Positions 22,841 through 35,243 of a DNA stretch of 64,000 nt are shown here, piece after piece. A program made the translations under genes and the position numbers. Numbering within the stretch: the stretch's first letter is position 1; every line of letters begins with the position of its first letter. The notes under the pieces were generated by a model. It was not told where the DNA came from. It did no database searches and worked only from the letters and a program-made list of their open reading frames with translations. Origin of the DNA: Larix kaempferi (Eukaryota; Streptophyta; Pinopsida; Pinales; Pinaceae); NCBI GenBank assembly GCA_027924585.1, contig BSBM01000299.1, forward strand, positions 30,232,501 to 30,296,500. The letters run 5' to 3'.

Positions 22841-22960
22841 AGATCAGTCCCCCATCAATTAGATGAGGTGAATGCATATGTGGAGTGCATAAGTCATGAT
22901 AGATCGGTCCCCCATCAATTAGATGAGGTGAGTGCATATGCAGAGTGGGTAAGTCAAAAT
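22841..22960. repeat. 60-bp tandem duplication
   Basis: Units 22841-22900 and 22901-22960 share TCCCCCATCAATTAGATGAG and differ at a handful of positions. The open frame across them (22826-23008) repeats SVPHQLDEV. Confidence 0.85.
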
Positions 22961-23299
22961 ATGTATAGAGTTAAGGAAGAACTAAACAGTTTCTCTATAT
23001 CATCTTAAATATTATTTCACTTGTTTTTATACTATTAGGGATACTAAGGAAGAGCTAAACAAAGATGTGTTTCTTGGAACTACAAGAAATTTCTACAATG
23101 TGTCATTGTGTCCTATAAGAAGAGTAACATCGTTTTCTTACACATTGATTGATATTGTTTTGGTCATAATAGTTGAGTACATGCAACCACCAATGATTAG
23201 CTATGCAATTGACAAAATTTATTTATGTGTTTGATTGATTAATTTTGACACTATGCACCTGCAACCAAAAGCATATTTGTGGTTTATCTTTGAAACACA

Positions 23300-24900
23300 A
23301 AATAGTATACCCTTGATTTCAAGTATGATGCTTAGTGGTTACAATTTGTAAATATAGTGTCTCCCCCACAACTAAGATTGACTAAAGAATGCATTACATA
23401 TTAGAAAAAGAATAACATCCCATGTAATATCATATTTGCAAAGATAGTTGGTGCATTGGAATGTACACTACCCAATGACACAAATATCCTTTCATGACTA
23501 AAGACATGAAATGTTGTAAGGTTATGGGTGTGGTTTTTTCGTGAGATTTAATAGTTGTATAATCGCGAAGGAAGTCAAGTTGCATTGAATTTCATTGTCA
23601 ATAATAAAATTGAGAAACTATTGATTGATGAACCATTGGTTGTGGAAAAATCACTCTTGGTCTTCCTCAATTTTAACTATTATGGTTGAGAGAGCTAAGT
23701 TTTTGTGTGTTGCGAGAATAGAGGGATTATTGGACTTGGGTGAAAAGGTCACATTTTTCATATCTTGTTTACAACATTTCTTAGATTGTAACTTCACTTA
23801 GAGATATTTGTCTCCACAACAATTTATGTTGTCATATTTGGATGTCTTATGGATGGCACACTAGCTATCAATGTCTTTCTTCTTATATTGTTGAGACTTA
23901 TTCATGTCGGTGTCCTTTGTCACAGAAGATTCATTAGAGTATGGATCACATCGAGATTGTTTATTATAATTCCATTTGTCATTTTTCACAACATTAAGCA
24001 ATTGGTTGTGTCATTCACCGAAGGAGTTGGGGCATTGTTTAAACTTGTGCTTCAACTCAATTGTTTGCACAAATCTATGTTGATAAACAAATGTATAAAT
24101 AGTTACAAAATCCATCTTTTGATTGGTATACTGATGCAATCCACTTTAGTACTTGAGAATGAGATTTTTCTCCTTCATACTTAATGAAAAAACCAATGAT
24201 GAGAGTGTTGAAATCATCATGTTGTCACCAATTCACTAATAACGTCATTTGTGTCACTGTTGCTACTTCATGCACTAGTTTTCTATATGCTACAAAGGGT
24301 GAAATTTATCGTGCATAACCTTCACAAAGTCACCTTATGTTGCAATGGGATAATGCCATTTATCACACTATTGTATATGATGTTCCATTTGGATTTATCA
24401 ATGATCAACATCTTCATGGTTGTGAGCTTGACCTTCTTAGAGTCATCAAGATGTTGAATGTCAAAATGGATCACTTGCAAGGAACTGAACAAATCTTCTA
24501 GTTCTTTGGCATCGATAATCCTTACGAATAATGGAATGCTATGATCAAACTTGACCTTAAAGGGATTTATTTCTCCAGAAAACCTTCATCCTTGAGATGA
24601 AAAACTAGGAGGTCTAAAGGAACACGCTCTTAAATAATTCCATAATCTGGGTCAATTATTTTTCTTATTCTTTCTACATAACTACTTTGATTAGAATTTG
24701 CAGAATTGTTTGGTTTGGTATCATGTAATTATGGTTTGACATTTTTTAGGTTGTTGATAATTTATAAAGGCACCCAAGAGTGGTTCTTTTCCTTTGATAT
24801 TCAAATTATATCCAAACTTGCATTCACTTCCTTTGTGGATTTGTTGCATCTACAAGCAATTTGCTAAATGAATATTCTAATCTTTAGAGAAATGGTTAAG
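23300..24900 (-). pseudogene. Eroded gypsy-like gag and protease remnant
   Basis: With frameshifts, the minus strand gives a gag-like block near 24370-24540: DAKELEDLFSSLQ, then DDSKKVKLTTMK, then WN. This is followed by a Cys/His stretch (CAIHKTSKYDNINCC near 23850) resembling the CxxH knuckle of plant Ty3/gypsy gag. Nearer 23600 it gives a protease-like stretch (FLNFIIDNEIQCNLTS, then HPQPYNIS) resembling the FIVDSGSQ.NLIS...HP.PY core. The active-site DSG reads DNE. No LTRs, RT or integrase could be placed. This is a reading of a heavily decayed sequence, hence moderate confidence. Confidence 0.45.
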
Positions 24901-26280
24901 AGTCAACAAACTTAGCAATGATATTGATGTTTTCACTTGTGAGAGAATGTAGATCTTCAATCCATGGTTTGGAATCATGTCATGTCAGTGCAAATGTCAA
25001 TCACTAGATTGCATAAATCTTCTGCCAATTTATAAATTAGGTCTACTTAAAGTAACGTTCACATATAAGTGCACTAATATCAGTTATTCAAACCATTAAT
25101 AGGATCAATTTACCATGGATCATAGACCCTCACCGTAATGAAATCAATCATTATTGTAGTGTATGTCTAGCTATATGCAACAACTAGAAGTAGATCACAA
25201 TATCTAATCGTGATGAATGGAAAGAGTCTATAAACAATAACTTGACTAGGTGGAAGTGATTGTAACACACAATCAAGTTGAAGTGAAAAAGCATATTTGA
25301 GCTTATTATAGGGCATGTGACCTTGGGAATAAGTTTTATCATAACGCAAAGTAGAGGAACAACAAGAGACAACAAAACCAAAAGAAGCAACCCAATACAA
25401 TGCATGTTGGCTCAATTGTATAATTCTATTCGATTATAGATATATTAGAGTGGAGGCAATGATTGAAGTGATGCAAAGATATTATCTCTCTCTATAACAA
25501 AAATGACAAGTTGAGTTTGAACCTTCAAATATGTATCACCACAAAACATAATGGGCATTGCACATAGTATGGGACCTATTACAACCTACAACATTGCATT
25601 TTTTACCCTACATGTTTTGAATTTGTTCTACAATAATTGATGTTACATATTTATACAACAAGAGGGTGCAAGGCCATCATTTATATAATGGTTTCCAAGT
25701 CGACAATTAAACTAACAAATTCTTGGATAAGGAAGATATGTGTCCAATGTTATGGGCATTAGTGTGTATGTGATTAAATTTGAACATTGGACTTGTTGGA
25801 CACACCAACAACCTTAACTGCAATATCCTGCTGATGTTGCCAAGTAATTTGGAGTTGAGTTGGTAGGGTTGTATGATTGTTACCTATCATTATTTCCATG
25901 TAGATCCCTTTTTGAAGAAGATCTTGTGACAAATTGAAGATCAAGGGTGTCATGGTTCAAAATAACATGATAAGGAACAAATTTCACTCACAAAATTTGT
26001 TATGAGATCCTAGTTGGTCATAATATGTTGCATGTATATCTTGATTGGTACATCGATCAATAATATCATTGTATTCCCTTCATTATAATTTGACATGGAT
26101 CAATAATATCCTTGTATTCCCTTTATTATGATTTGTAGAGATTCACATTAAATTCTTATATTAAGCACACTGTTTTTTTTAAACTTCGCACTTGCATTCT
26201 TTATTCAATTCCATATGCAAATTTGCTTACAACCATTTCTTTTTATTCCTTCTTGAAACTTGGAAATTATGTGAAAGCTT
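24901..26280. other. No gene recognised
   Basis: AT-rich sequence with only decayed short frames (for example 25167-25415 minus). It may be the rest of the gypsy-like remnant or its flank. Confidence 0.4.
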
Positions 26281-26365
26281 ATTCAAAACACTTTTCATTT
26301 TGTGTAGAAAAAAGTTCTCTTAATATTCAAAACACTTTTCACTTCTTGTAGAAAGAAGTTCTCTT
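26281..26365. repeat. 44-bp tandem repeat at the LINE H target site
   Basis: Unit 1 is 26281-26324. Unit 2 starts at 26325 and is interrupted after 26365 by LINE H, resuming at 45697 (AATATTGAAAACACTTT). Shared blocks are ATTCAAAACACTTTTCA and AGTTCTCTTAATATT. Confidence 0.85.
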
Positions 26366-26699
26366 TTTTCTTTATAAGTAAGGAAATTATATTACTTTAA
26401 ACAAAATATTACATGAAATCCATCATAGTAGATCCAATCGGCCTTTAAACAGCACAACGACCTGGTTGACACATACTAACATCATCCTGAGACTACTCTT
26501 CCTATCAGACTTTGAAAAAAAAACATAACCAGGCTTAAAAAATTACAGGCCTTGCAACAGGACCCCATCATAATGACATCGACTTTTGACACTGAACCCT
26601 AAAGACTGAAACATAGGCAAGAATAATTTCTGAATAGTTACATATCTTCGAAATAGCATGAGACTAAACCAAAAACCAAATACAGACCATGAACTTAAA

Positions 26700-27880
26700 A
26701 GACTTTTCCTACCCCTGAGACGGTTCGGCCTTCATGGAAGAGTTCAAAGCCCTCAGTCGCTTGGTGGAAGAGCTAGGGAATCCTCGAACATGTCTCGAGC
26801 ATCCTATAGACGCGGTAGCTGCCATTTTATCCCAGCCATCCCCATAGCAGCCATTAGCCCGATTGGATACCTCTTTTCCAGGTCCAAAACTAGAAGGGGG
26901 GAGGAACTGAATCCCCATCTTTCTAGCTATAACATCAATTTTACTATGCATCAATATACAGTCCATGTTGTGCTCCTTCCATGCCCGAGCCGGTTCCTTG
27001 TCACCAGCTTCTTTTCTCACTTGTTCCATCAATATATGGGCTAACAGACCCTTAACCACCCAATAGGTGACAAGAACTCGGTCAAAAGCATATAATATCG
27101 CATAGGTGGTGCCAGGATCTGACACTCATTCAACTAACTCCTCTTTGACCTCTTCTATCTTAAGTTCCTTGACTTATTCCCACATATTCCTCCCAATTTG
27201 CTTGATTTCACCACGAATGGCCTGTAGAATTCGCTCGTGAAATAAATGCGCGACTTGACTTGCCCTCTGTTGTTCACGGGTAAATCTAGGGATTTTAGCT
27301 TCCTTCTTTCCCTTGGCATTCTTTCTATATTGCTTCCCCTTGGTTTCCATGGCAAACATCCAATGGGGGGGCACTCTTACTCACTCGGTGCAGAACCTCG
27401 TTTATAGCCCACTAATAATTTGAAACGACTAGAATACAAGGAGTAGTGTAAAAACGATGGAACTTTCCCTCTGCATATATACCCATTCCCTTATCCAACT
27501 CCATAATTTCCTCAATCGGAACATTAACGTCCACATTAAGTTGCAGGATTTGGCCTGCAATATCATAATTCCTTCGTGTCATCTCAAGGATGCCCAGATG
27601 CAGGCTGAGTACCAGGATGTACCACTTCCTCATCATGGTTCGCACGGGAACTAAGGACATCAATCAATGTAGTACTATTCCCATTAATATCCACAATGTT
27701 GGAGGGAAGAGGGCTATCATCATTCCAGGTGTCTGCCGCATCGGTCACATGGGACCCTAAACGTGACGCATGGGAGTGGTACGTATCACCACCACCTCAT
27801 GTTGACAGAAGTGTGTCCTGACTTGCCAGCTGGGTGTACCGTGTATCCCATGCCTAATCCTCGAAGCTCGACATATATCC
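26700..27880 (-). pseudogene. Coding-like 3' extension of LINE H, unrecognised
   Basis: Downstream of RNase H, several minus-strand frames have protein-like composition: 27663-27412 (WYILVLSLHLGILEMTRRN), 27374-27174 (METKGKQYRKNAKGKKEAKI, then REQQRASQVAHLFHERILQA) and 27125-26709 (YAILYAFDRVLVTYWVVKGL, then REGPARAWKEHN-like text and IDVIARKMGIQFLPP). They follow each other with frameshifts over about 1 kb. I recognise no domain. It could be an extra ORF of this LINE family, a captured host fragment or a second ORF3-like frame. Confidence 0.45.
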
Positions 27881-27881
27881 G

Positions 27882-28434
27882 TTATGTCCCCAATGTTTCT
27901 CCCTTTCTCCCATGTTGGCCAAGTGGTCTACCACCGTATTGCCTTCCCGTTTGACATGTATAAAGGTATAGGCATGGGGCTTGAGGAGTATGGTTCACAT
28001 CTTTTCTAGATTGTATTCCAGCCTCCAACTGGCTTCCACCTTGGAAATCCTCGACCCATTTTGCATCTTCTTCACCATGTGGATGAATCACCCTCCACAA
28101 TGACGGGTTCCCATCCTTCTCTAGCAACCAGATTGAGTCCATAGATCATCCATTCCATCTCTGCAACATTGTTGATATCGTTGCTAATGTATCCGAGGAA
28201 TATTTTCAGGATCATACCCTCATGTTTCTGGACAAATCCGCCATAACCTTCTGACCTTGGATTCCCCTTGGAAACGCCATTGAAATTCAGCTTGAAAGCA
28301 CCCTGGGGGGTCGGGAGCCATAGAGCTAGATTCGTCGAGGTATTAGTGTTGGAGATTCTTTGCGAAGAAGAGTGGGTTGTTCGGGAAATTCCCCAGGCAT
28401 CGAGGATTCGTTTTTCCGACCATCCATATCCCAA
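27882..28434 (-). pseudogene. LINE H RNase H domain
   Basis: The RNase H typical of plant L1 ORF2 C-termini, which removes the RNA template. PTPQGAFKLNFNGVSKGNP is the first catalytic block (normally KLNFDGAS; the catalytic Asp is Asn here). NNVAEMEWMIYGLNL carries the second acidic residue and VIVEGDSSTW the third. A frame change near 28080 leads to the C-terminal block (ETLGT near 27885, matching LANMGE-type ends). The D-to-N change and shifts imply an inactive enzyme. Confidence 0.85.
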
Positions 28435-28469
28435 TCCTTTTCATTCCATTTTCCAATCCTGATTGATTC

Positions 28470-28935
28470 CTAGATTTGAAGACTTACTTTGGTCCAGGCC
28501 ACCTCAGAAGTGGATCTTTTGTCCTGAAAGATGCGCTTATTGCGTTCCATCCATATTCCCCATAAAAGGAAACTAGGGAAAAGGGTCCAGATGCGGTTGG
28601 TAATGGGATTTTGGAAGGGCTTCGAGTCCCATTCACTAACCGAGAGATCCGTAGTGCCTCTAATTCTGTTCGATCGGATGAATATTTCTGCCCCTTTATC
28701 CCATAGGGAAGAAGCAAAGGGACATCCATCAAGAAATTGGTCCATCGTTTCCTCCGCAACAACACATAATGAGCATTGGGTGGGTCCAAGCATACCCTGC
28801 TTCTTGATATTTTCTCCAGTGAGGATTCTCCTGTGCACAACTAACCATAGGAAGGTGGCAACTTTGGGCCATAGATTGTTCTTCCAGATATTTTTCCAAA
28901 CTTCCTACAGCTGGGTCTCCTACTAACTTATCCAT
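28470..28935 (-). pseudogene. LINE H zf-RVT domain
   Basis: The zinc-binding reverse-transcriptase domain (zf-RVT, PF13966 type) of plant LINE ORF2. It reads CSLCVVAEETMDQFLDGCPF followed by ASSLWDKG and LLWGIWMERNKRIFQDK, the usual C..C....E...H....C and W.....RN.R.F pattern. The expected His in E..DH.F is Gln. The upstream part lies in a second frame (28729-28935: VGDPAVGSLEKYLEEQSMAQ). Confidence 0.82.
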
Positions 28936-29340
28936 ATCTCATAGGCGTCGTTAGTATTAAATACCCCTTTCATCTTGTATCCCCATCTTAGTTTATGTGG
29001 TCCTTCTTGAAATCTAATGCACCTCTCTTGGATATCATCCCACAATTTGGGAATTTCATCTTTCGGGAATCTCTGGTGCCACCATTCTTGTGGTTTCCAA
29101 TCACGGTACTCTCCTTCCCTTGAATCCTCATTCCATAATTGTTTGACTTTCATAAGTCCCATTTCTATACATCTAGCCCGGATTACCAGGGCATTGGCTT
29201 GATGGGAGAGCTTTGGCATCTAATGCCACGAGTCTTTCCAGAAATCTGTCGCTTCCCCTTCTCTAATTTCCCAGAAGGTGCAGTCTTGAATTATTTTCCT
29301 ACTATGAATAGTGGTTTTCCAGATATGAGATCCTATTTTC
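28923..29340 (-). pseudogene. LINE H RT to zf-RVT linker
   Basis: 98 open codons (29219-28923) reading LSHQANALVIRARCIEMGLM, then WNEDSREGEYRDWKP and FNTNDAYEIW. This is the usual variable region between RT and zf-RVT in plant LINEs. Confidence 0.7.
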
Positions 29341-30314
29341 TCTTGATCGAAGCGAATTAATTCCTACTTCGATCTATATTGTGCGTATTTAACATGCCAA
29401 ACTTTTTCCCAAGGCTCTGAGGTGTAGGTAAACCAACCCCACCAAATTTTGTCTCCTAAAACTTCACTATTCTTTTCTAGGTCCTACAGACCCATACCTC
29501 CATGAGATTTTGGCTTACATAGATTTTCCCAACTAACTAAGGCCCATTTGTTCTTATCTAAGGAACCCTTCAATAAGTATTAGCATTGGAGGTTTATGAT
29601 TTCTTTCATAATAGCCTTTGGAGTAGCCATAATCGAGAAAAGGTAGATTAGCATGGATTTGAGCACATATTTTATAAGGGTAAGCCCGCTCACCAAGTTG
29701 AGGGGCCGAAGAGTCCAGTTCGAGAGCTTCCCTTTAATCTTATCCAATAGTTCAGACCAAGAGATTTTCATGATTACTCCTTCAGCAAGGGGGGCACCTA
29801 AATATTTGGATGGAAGGGAGCTCCCATGGAAGCCAAGAATGCGAGTTATATTTCTTTGGGTGACTCTAGGCGCATTAAAGAAAAAAATATGAGACGTGTC
29901 CTTATTCATCACCCATTCAATCCACTCCAGGATTCTTTGTCTTCCTTAAAGAATGAATTACCTCATGAACTAGGATAACCCCATCCAGAATCTGTCGTCC
30001 CTCCACAAACCCAGATTATTCTGGGGATACTAGGTTAGGGAGGAGCGACTTAAGTCTGTTGGAAATAACTTTTGTTATATTTTTGTAAATAACATTGCAA
30101 AGAGATATTGGTCTAAACTTACCTGGTGATTCAACTCCTTCACTTTTGGGGATGAGAGTCAAGAACATGGCATTGGAGGCTTTCAGTTCCCCTTTTATTT
30201 TCCTGCATTCTTCCACTATATGCTAGACTTCCTCCTTAATTAGGTCCCAGAAGTGGTGAAAAAAAGTCGTCATAAAACCATCAAGTCCTGGGGCCTTTCC
30301 ATTATCCATCTGGT
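29341..30314 (-). pseudogene. LINE H reverse transcriptase, C-terminal half
   Basis: Starts at NQMDNGKAPGLDGFM next to the A solo LTR. It continues with SNAMFLTLIPKSEGVESPGK, then FRPISLCNVIYKNITKVISN (30016-30216) and NKDTSHIFFFNAPRVTQRNI, then LGFHGSSLPSKYLGAPLAEG and NWTLRPLNLVSGLTLIKYVL (29580-29912). These are conserved L1 RT blocks. The FADD region between about 29912 and 30016 is deleted: the text jumps from LLPNLVSPE to SWVMNKD. This copy therefore lacks the catalytic box. Confidence 0.85.
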
Positions 30315-31683
30315 TGTCACGTCCCCTTCTTCAATCCGATGCAAGGGAGGAAACATGACCAACATACCAGGCTTATTGGAAATCTCAGCCCCGTTCATTA
30401 CTAAGAAATTCATAATAAATAAAAACTTATGTGTGCAAATACGTAATCAATATAAACACGGCGGAAATAAACACTATTGCACACACACAAACAGTAATGC
30501 ATCAGCTTATTTAACCCAGGAAGATGATGAGTCAACATACAGAGAATTCAGTCTCGTCCTCATGCTATGCACAGACTTCATGTCAATTTCATTAAGACAA
30601 TCATTTCATTTCATTAACATGGGCAATTATCATTCAGAATTAACACACTGCAAAACACATAATGCATATAATGTAAATCACAGAAAACACTTATCTTGAA
30701 GATGAAGCTGTCCAAACAACTGGCTATGTGAGAGAAATGTTCCACCCAACTATAGATATTTGTCTAGCCTGTATTCTTTTAGCTGAGAGATCACCCCCGA
30801 GCTGGGTTGTGTATCCACTAAGGAGGAACTAGATGGGCTCACTCACAGTCATAGTTTCACTCAAACAGTCATGCTAATCCAACACACAGTTGGGTTTATC
30901 AAGCATGAAATAGGAAAAGGAATAACTCAATCCTGTCACTGGTTTTCTGGGCTATCAAACTGGGTTTTTCAATGGATTTCGGGGTAGCTAATGCTCCCAA
31001 ATTCACCCCAAGGTTCATACCTATGGATCCCCCATTGGATTTCACTATCCATTACCAATTTTGGGTGTTTATGGCTCTTCAAAACGTGGGTTCTTCCAAA
31101 GTTGCGATTTCTGGTTTTTCTCACTGCTGGGCATTCGTTTTGGATGAAAATTGATGATGGGTTATTCCACACTGGAATGGGAATGAGGAAGAAGCAACTC
31201 TCATGTGGTATAGTGACTTGTGGTACAAGAAACAGAGCCCATACTCTACCATACGAATTTATGGGCTGCCCATGCTCCATTGAAGCCATGGACTGAAATC
31301 TTCAACTACTTCCTTACAACAGAAATAAATGTCATCAGGGAAAGTCAAATGGGTTCTCACAATGACATTTAGCAACATATGGTTCATCCCCACAGCCCCC
31401 TCACCACTCCCTAGTGGATACACATGGCCCCTTCTCATTCGTTTCCTCCATAGCCAGTTTTGGTATTTTATTGCATGATGTTTATTTACATCATTTTTAC
31501 AATGTTCCATGGCTAAATAGCACATGGGTAACATAATGTCTGATACTTGCCTTTTAAATAAAATTCGAGCTTCCACTAGCGGGGCCTTGGCCTTGAGCTC
31601 CATGCTAGGAAAACATACATCACATGTATACAATATTTACATTAAAAGCTAATATATCCTAAGGGTCAAAATGGGCTATTGCA
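30315..31683. mobile_element. Solo LTR, family A copy 3
   Basis: 1369 bp. It starts TGTCACGTCCCC and ends ATGGGCTATTGCA, a mutated form of the family end. A perfect TSD CTGGT lies at 30310-30314 and 31684-31688. It is reversed relative to copies 1 and 2 only in end decay; its sequence order matches copy 2. It interrupts the LINE H RT between EEAVHQ and NGKAPG. Confidence 0.88.
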
Positions 31684-32200
31684 CTGGTGAACAGCCTCTT
31701 CCACCTCTCCCATCTCCACTGGACTCGTCAAGATCTCATTCTGGATTTGGGAGATCAAAGCAGGAATATATTGTGTTATTTGTGCAATATCCTCTGACTG
31801 GTCCAACCTGTCGTCTTCCATGATGTTCCTGAAGTGACTAAACAATTCTTCTTCAATGTCCTCCCTGCTTTCCACATACTGTCCGAAATATTTTTCCAGG
31901 CGGTTTATCTAATTCCTTTGTCCGTTTTTTATGACCAATTGGTGAAAGAATTTTGTGTTGTGTTCTCCCTCCCTTAACCATTAGTTCCTATATTTATGCT
32001 TCCAGTAGATTTCCTCTTATTTCTCTCGTGCGTTTAGTTGCTCGAGGGTGTTGTTCTCACGAGTTTTCAAGTCCTCATCATACCCATGTTCCATCCCTTC
32101 TTTTTGTATCTCTTCAAGTTGCTCTGACATGTACTTTTTATCGTGGAATATGTTCCCAAATTCCTTTTTGTTCCATGTATAGAGCTTGGATTTTAGGGAT
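31684..32200 (-). pseudogene. LINE H ORF2 region between endonuclease and RT
   Basis: The frame 31875-31666 reads DIEEELFSHFRNIMEDDRLD, then ALISQIQNEILTSPVEMGEV and EEAVHQ. This is the helical segment immediately before the RT fingers (I....L..PVT..E...AV..M). Upstream of it, 31890-32200 is degenerate. Confidence 0.78.
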
Positions 32201-32907
32201 TTTAGTTTTTACTAGAATTGGAACATCCTCGATCCTTTCGGGGTTCCAGATCCTTCCACCATTGTTGGACCATTTGTTTGAAGGCTTTGTGTTCGAGCCA
32301 AAATTGCTCGAATCTGAATGATTTTCTCGTCAGGGGGGCCATACCTTCCAAGCATAGGCATACCGGCCAATGGTCCAATCCAGCAGTTGGGAGAACCATA
32401 GATGATAAATCACCTCCCCCCATAACTATGGCTTCTATTAGCATGAATCTATTGAGTCTATATGCCACATGGTTTTCACCTCCTCTTATGTTATTCCAGG
32501 TGAACCAACCATTCCCAGTTTCCACATCCACCAGATGATTGCCTTTAATAAAGTTTCTAAAGTCCTAATTTGCTGCCCCTAGGATCCTTCTACCCCCCTT
32601 CTTCTCTTCTAGGGAGGTAATAAGGTTGAAGTCTCCTCCCACAATCCAATGCTTCTCCCCGAACCTCCTTGCTTCCCCATGCAAGATCGTCAAGGAAGGA
32701 AGCCTTTTGTGGGTTAACAGTAGGGCCATACACATTTGTAATAATACCTTCGACAACTGAATTGGCTATTTGGAATTCATCAAAGAGGAAGAATCTTGTC
32801 GCCATGAAGTTGGAGAGATGAACTTCATCGGGTCTCTATAAGATCGCTAGGCCTCCTGTCATCCTATTAGCGTCAATTTCTATGGTTTTGCTTCCTTTCC
32901 ATATTCG
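32201..32907 (-). pseudogene. LINE H endonuclease, C-terminal part
   Basis: The AP-endonuclease-like (exonuclease-endonuclease-phosphatase) domain that nicks target DNA. Blocks: EIDANRMTGGLAIL, FFLFDEFQIANSVVEGIITN, VYGPT, HWIVGGDFNLI (metal-binding GDFN), NGWFTWNN, AYRLNRFM (R.DRF type) and PTAGLDHWPVCL (SDH catalytic His type, with Ser changed). Split by frameshifts near 32540 and 32590. Confidence 0.85.
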
Positions 32908-33090
32908 TGTAACAAATACAAATACAAATATTAATTAAAATGTATTATTTACTAAGTGAAAGGATGTAACCCTTCACTTTAGACGCTCAAGCCTGTAAAG
33001 GTGAGCTTCATTGTAAATCTTATCATCTATTCAATAATAATTATCTATTCTTTTCAATTATGGATTTCGTGTCTTGAGTGTAGTTCTCCA
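32908..33090 (+). repeat. Element D 5' LTR
   Basis: A 183-bp LTR, TGTAACAAATAC to GTTCTCCA. It is nearly identical to 43844-44025, with a few substitutions (for example GTAAAGGTG vs ATAACGGTG). Confidence 0.93.
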
Positions 33091-33092
33091 TT

Positions 33093-33108
33093 TGGTATCA
33101 AAGCAGGT
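33093..33108 (+). promoter_or_regulatory. Element D primer-binding site
   Basis: TGGTATCAAAGCAGGT, two bases after the LTR; initiator tRNA-Met type with A for G at position 9. Confidence 0.82.
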
Positions 33109-33221
33109 TCTTGCTCCTCGGATTCGGCTCTCCATTCTTCACACACCCCACGTCGCACACCCCACCCACTCTAAGCAGCACCTGTCACACTACTGTCTCG
33201 CCACCCTTTTCACGGTCTCGT

Positions 33222-35243
33222 TGTAATGTCCCTTGTTAGGAATTTTATTAAAATTGCAATTTTCCACTTTTTTCCTTGGTTCGACCTTTGACTAGTTTCG
33301 ATCTCTAGGTCCCAAATTTGCCCCAAATGATCCCAAATCTTCTGAGAAGGTATATGAATGATATTAGAACATAAATATGTGTTTCAGGGATGCCTTTGTA
33401 CCTTTAAAACACTTCTAAAAATACTCTTTCAATTCTGGTCAATGTAGGTAACTTTACTAGTGATTTCCCTTTGACTAGTATTGGTCTCTAGGTCTCAAAT
33501 TGACTCCATATGCCTTCAAATCTTCAAGGAAGGTGTATGAATGATATTATAACTTGAATATGATGTTTATGGATGACATATGTCCACCAAAATACCTCTG
33601 CAAACTCTCTTAATATTCTGGACCAATTATGCAATTTTACTAGTGAGTTGGGGTTCAAATCCCCCTGGGGTAAGTACTGAAAATGGCTTCCCAAATGCCT
33701 CCAAACCCACTCAAATTTATGAACAGAGGTATGTAATGTGTTAATTATTTTATTAAAGTCTCATATGCACCATTAATGGATTATTACAACTGTTCTCACC
33801 CTCTCCCATTCAACTGCAAAAATTTCCAATTCAACCCTTGGGGAAATGGCACCATTTCACCTCCCAATACAACTAAACTGAGTAAAAATGATTCAAATGC
33901 TCAAGTACAGTACATGAAACTTGTATAAGACATCCATGGAAGTATATTGATCACAAATATATCAGAGAATCATGCATTCATTCGAAATCATCGTCAATAC
34001 ATTGGTTCACAACAAGGTAGTGGGGAAATGACATTGTTCTTCCATTAAAAATGCGATTTATACATTTCTACTTGGAATTTCGACCTGAAACTTTTTGGAG
34101 ATGAAGAACAGAGTATTTAATTCATATTACAAAAGAAATGGGGCATTAAAAGCTTCCCCAAATAGTACAATAGCTCACCAAAAACGCCCTCCCTCAAGGA
34201 TCAAGAATATGCCATCAAAACTGGAAATGGTTGAAGGAGTGAGCTGCAATAGAAGAAACCATGAGCTGCCCTGTAGATTACACCTGAAAATAAAGACTCC
34301 ATTAAATCTCCAAATGAAAGGTCTGAATGGCCTTTCCAATTGCCAACTTGGATGGGAATCTTTCACCCTCGAAATTGGCTAAGGCAAGAAACTAGTCATC
34401 CACTAGCTCTCCCTCTTCACAAATGCAATTGCAAATTCTACAAATGATCAAAATCCATTCTCATACTTCATTTCTACATTTTATAACCAACATTAGCCTT
34501 CTAAGGGTCGAAATCCTCTCAATAGATTCAATAGATTTTCATTTAGGAAATATTCCACATTTGCCACTTGTCTCCTAGTTCCAACATTCCATCTTCTCCC
34601 AAATTCGATTTTGAGTCTCTTTGGCTTCTCCAACTCCCAAATTCGCCTTCTTTGAGCCTATTTTTGGGGCTGACATGTCATAGTGGTCAGATGTCAGAGG
34701 TCAGGTCTGCAATTTGTCATAATTGTCATAGATGCTCCATCATTGGTGTCATAGGGGCTAGGGAATCTAGCCCAAGTGTCCACAAACTTCCACTTTGACT
34801 CTTTATCTTCCATGGAGGTTACCAATCCTTCCAAATTCGACCTAAGATGCTCAATGACATGTGTTATGACTTACCAACTCACCCAAGAGTGTTCACATTC
34901 CCATTAATTCGAATTTGCAAAAGAGAGATACCATGTATTATGAAAAATCAAGCTAGTGTGGGTCCCACATCCTCCATATGTCTCCAAAACCATTTGTCAC
35001 TTAGGATTTCTCTTGAATTTCTTTATTCACTCTATTTATTAAATACTTGAACCCTTCTAATTTCTAAACATCATTTATTATCCCCCTTATTCCAAATCCC
35101 AAAGCTTCCACCCCAAACCTAGGAAACTAGTAATTTTCCTCCTTGGCAATTATTTGACCCTTAACATCAATTTTACAAACTCTAATGAATATGGCTAATG
35201 TGATTAGGCCATTGTGACCCAATACCAAATTTGGGACATGACA
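33222..35243 (-). repeat. Element B 3' LTR (left)
   Basis: 2022 bp, ending on plus with GGGACATGACA. Open frames such as 34095-34382 and 34568-34798 run antisense to the element and recur in all B LTR copies because of shared descent. Confidence 0.95.

Noticed and set aside
22669-22960. Regularly spaced short repeats as a CRISPR-like array
   Set aside because: Two or three degenerate copies without distinct spacers, in a plant nuclear context; these are ordinary tandem duplications.
26658-27044. 128-codon plus-strand frame
   Set aside because: It is antisense to the LINE H 3' region, and the minus-strand frames there look more protein-like.
34095-34798. Open frames of 95 and 76 codons that recur almost unchanged at 37637-38340 and, reversed, at 14687-15390
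   Set aside because: They lie inside the B LTRs, antisense to transcription. Their conservation is explained by shared ancestry of the LTR copies, and they have no recognisable domain.
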